DNA from: Gammaproteobacteria bacterium
GTDB lineage: Bacteria > Pseudomonadota > Gammaproteobacteria > Xanthomonadales > Wenzhouxiangellaceae
DNA: 64,000 bases
Reading direction: 5' to 3'
Assembly (NCBI GenBank): GCA_003567685.1
Contig: PWYW01000009.1
Location: 1 to 64,000 of the forward strand
Translations under genes and position numbers: made by a program
Shown here: positions 62,485 through 64,000 of the stretch, one piece after another
Layout of the letters: every line of letters starts with the position of its first letter
Position numbering within the stretch: the first letter of the stretch is position 1
Notes under the pieces: model-generated
What the model was told of the DNA's origin: nothing
Databases searched by the model: none
The model's input: only the letters and a program-made list of their open reading frames with translations

Positions 62485-62928
62485 ATGACCCGCCCCGCCT
62501 TTTTGATCGCCTTGACAGCACTCGCCCTTGCGACGTCTGCGTTCGCCCAACAGGCCGAACGGCATGGCGACTTCATCATTCACTACAACACCATGAATAC
62601 TCGCCTGCTGGCACCCGAATTCGCCCGCGCCTACGGTCTTGCTCGCGATGGCAATCGAGCACTCATCAATATCGCCGTGTTGCGAGTCCGAGAGAACGAG
62701 CTGGATGAACCAGTCACCGCGCGCGTGTCGGTGTCAAGCAGCAACCTGGCCGGCCAGCGACAGGACATCGAGCTCACTGAGGTCCAGGACCAGGGGGCCA
62801 TCTATTACCTTGGCAGTTTCAGGGTACGCAACGAGGAAAACATGAATTTTCGTGTGCGTGTCCATCCTGACGGGGCCGCAAGGCCCCATGAATTCACCTT
62901 CCGCCAGACAGTGTACGCCCACGATTGA
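62485..62928 (+). CDS. DUF4426 periplasmic protein
   Basis: A 147-aa protein with a signal peptide (LTALALATSAFAQ). The mature part begins with ERHGDFIIHYNTMNTRLLAPE, followed by INIAVLRVRENELDEPVTAR and FRVRVHPDGAARPHEFTFRQ, the DUF4426 pattern. The gene is normally found after yggT in Gammaproteobacteria. The function is unknown. It starts 31 bp after yggT and closes the series. Confidence 0.9.
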   Translation: MTRPAFLIALTALALATSAFAQQAERHGDFIIHYNTMNTRLLAPEFARAYGLARDGNRALINIAVLRVRENELDEPVTARVSVSSSNLAGQRQDIELTEVQDQGAIYYLGSFRVRNEENMNFRVRVHPDGAARPHEFTFRQTVYAHD

Positions 62929-62997
62929 TGAAGCCTTCGGTTGCTTCGACACATGGGCTTCCCGTCATGCTGCCGGCCTGACGAGCCGTAAGAAAAA

Positions 62998-63552
62998 TCA
63001 CCGCGCCGGCTTCTCGGGCAACGGCAAGGCCACCGCTCGATAACTGCGCAAGGCCCAATCGGCCGAGTCGTCAAAGCCACCCTGATTGATCCAACTCAGC
63101 TCAAACCAGAAACCTTCATGGGTGAATCGGCGCCGACGATACTCTTCAGGCAGCGCCGGATTCCAGCCCGGCGCATCGACGCCGAGAAGGTCTGGCCAGA
63201 GTAATTCGTCAAGGCGGTCTCGATCCAGGCTGCCCAACAACGCTGACTGGCGATCCTTCCATTCGCGCTCGCGCGGCCGGTCTGGCTCATCTTCGTGACG
63301 GACTTCAAGCACCAGCGGCAGCCAGCTCTCACCCAACCAGACCACGGTCAGGGTCATCTGCCAGGCACCGCGCTGGCGGAACAGCTCGGACCGATCACCC
63401 GCACGATGGCCCGGGCCCGCATGGTTCAAAGCTTGCTGCAGCATCAGCACCATGTCGTCGTAGTCCAGCCGTTCGGCCTCTGCCCTGACCATTGAGGGGG
63501 CCGATAGCACGAGAACAAGCAGAAAGGCGATGTGGCGACACAGCGAAGTCAT
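62998..63552 (-). CDS. Exported protein of unknown function
   Basis: A 184-aa protein from ATG 63552; the frame continues to a TTG at 63570. Signal peptide IAFLLVLVLSAPSMVRAEA. The mature part has GAWQMTLTVVWLGESWLPLV, a charged central region (EDEPDRPREREWKDRQ) and a C-terminal FTHEGFWFELSWINQGGFDD, then LRSYRAVALPL. No Cys pair or known motif. It is downstream of pdxH on the same strand, with a 65-bp gap, and convergent with DUF4426. Confidence 0.65.
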   Translation of the reverse strand: MTSLCRHIAFLLVLVLSAPSMVRAEAERLDYDDMVLMLQQALNHAGPGHRAGDRSELFRQRGAWQMTLTVVWLGESWLPLVLEVRHEDEPDRPREREWKDRQSALLGSLDRDRLDELLWPDLLGVDAPGWNPALPEEYRRRRFTHEGFWFELSWINQGGFDDSADWALRSYRAVALPLPEKPAR

Positions 63553-63617
63553 TGCTTCACCCTCGGCCAAAAGCCACCAATGGTCAAGCCCCGGACAGGA
63601 TCAAGACGCTCCGGATC

Positions 63618-64000
63618 TCAAGGGTAGAGCAGGCTTTCCTGCCAGCCGCCTTCGCCCAGTTCATAGCAGATCCGCTCATGAAGACGGTACTCCCTGCCAT
63701 ACCAGAACTCGACCCGACGCGGACGCACCCGGAACCCGGACCAGTGCTCCGGGCGGGGCACTTCTCGGCCCTCGTAGCGCGCCTCGATTTCAGTAATTCG
63801 ATCAAGCAAATCCTGACGGGACTCCAGCGTCTGCGACTGCAGGGATGCCCAGGCGCCAATCTGGCTGCCGCGCGGCCGGCTGGCGAAATAGGCATCCGCC
63901 TCAACCTGGCTAACCGGTTCGACATGGCCGTCGATCAACACCTGCTCGGCCAGTTCCCGCCACCAGAACACCAGTGAGACGGCCGGGTTGTCGGCCAGGT
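63618..64000 (-). CDS. pdxH: Pyridoxamine 5'-phosphate oxidase, 5' part outside window
   Basis: The C-terminal ~127 residues of PdxH, an FMN enzyme that makes PLP from pyridoxine or pyridoxamine phosphate. Visible are LADNPAVSLVFWWRELAEQV, DAYFASRPRGSQIGAWAS, PRPEHWSGFRVRPRRVEFWY and the closing ESLLYP, all typical of PdxH (R-R and W-G-F/V-P around the substrate). The start lies beyond 64000. PLP synthesis is relevant to the PLP-binding YggS nearby. Confidence 0.93.
   Translation of the reverse strand, partial: LADNPAVSLVFWWRELAEQVLIDGHVEPVSQVEADAYFASRPRGSQIGAWASLQSQTLESRQDLLDRITEIEARYEGREVPRPEHWSGFRVRPRRVEFWYGREYRLHERICYELGEGGWQESLLYP

Noticed and set aside
1-64000. Mobile elements, prophage or defence islands
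   Set aside because: No transposase, integrase, phage or restriction gene is seen on either strand.

Overview
The window is a high-GC, densely coding bacterial chromosome segment. Gene content and order suggest a gammaproteobacterium near Xanthomonadales/Wenzhouxiangellaceae. The signs are a pilT-pilU pair beside yggS-proC-yggT-DUF4426, a class I-type bacterial fructose-bisphosphate aldolase next to pyruvate kinase, a tkt/gap/pgk set on the same strand, CSLREA beta-helix surface proteins, and ECF sigma/Ser-Thr kinase-TPR modules. The lineage is an inference from gene content, not a measurement. I see no rRNA, tRNA, CRISPR array, insertion sequence, phage or plasmid gene.

Layout. 1-3.6 kb: a nitrilase-type amidase coupled to a large TPR/FG-GAP/ASPIC lipoprotein that runs off the left edge. 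3.6-10.3 kb: pyruvate dehydrogenase operon (aceE, aceF, a retropepsin-like protease, lpdA with its own lipoyl domain), with a palindromic repeat before lpdA. 10.3-17.1 kb: one very large secreted CSLREA/beta-helix protein built of three ~2.2-kb modules. 17.2-22.3 kb: maeB, fba, pyk. 22.4-42.5 kb: a mixed block containing a lipase-like hydrolase, two small conserved proteins, a beta-propeller protein with a tripartite C-terminus, small membrane proteins, a one-module CSLREA paralog, a DUF418 protein, an XRE regulator, an amidohydrolase, egtB with an overlapping aminotransferase, yghU, and an ATP-grasp ligase followed by two EamA exporters. 42.5-44.9 kb: pgk and gap. 45.0-50.95 kb: an ECF sigma factor and two paralogous kinase-TPR proteins. 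51-53.5 kb: tkt and a universal stress protein. 53.8-57.8 kb: secreted proteins, a zinc-ribbon protein and an OmpR-type two-component system. 58-62.9 kb: pilU, pilT, yggS, proC, yggT, DUF4426. The right edge holds a secreted protein of unknown function and the 3' part of pdxH.

How it works together. The minus strand carries most of lower glycolysis and its exits in the order tkt, gap, pgk, pyk, fba, maeB, with aceE/aceF/lpdA beyond. This looks like a tkt-gap-pgk-pyk-fba cluster split by two insertions: the sigma/kinase module, and the ~20-kb mixed block. Four of these metabolic genes or operons (aceE, maeB, fba, gap) have a TACAAT or TATAAA hexamer 41-44 nt upstream of the start codon; tkt has one at about 30 nt.

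The most interesting items are the ATP-grasp/EamA/EamA operon, the sigma factor with two kinase-TPR proteins, the triplicated surface protein that shares a short C-terminal tail with its one-module paralog, egtB fused by overlap to a MocR-like aminotransferase, and the two copies of a long palindromic intergenic repeat.
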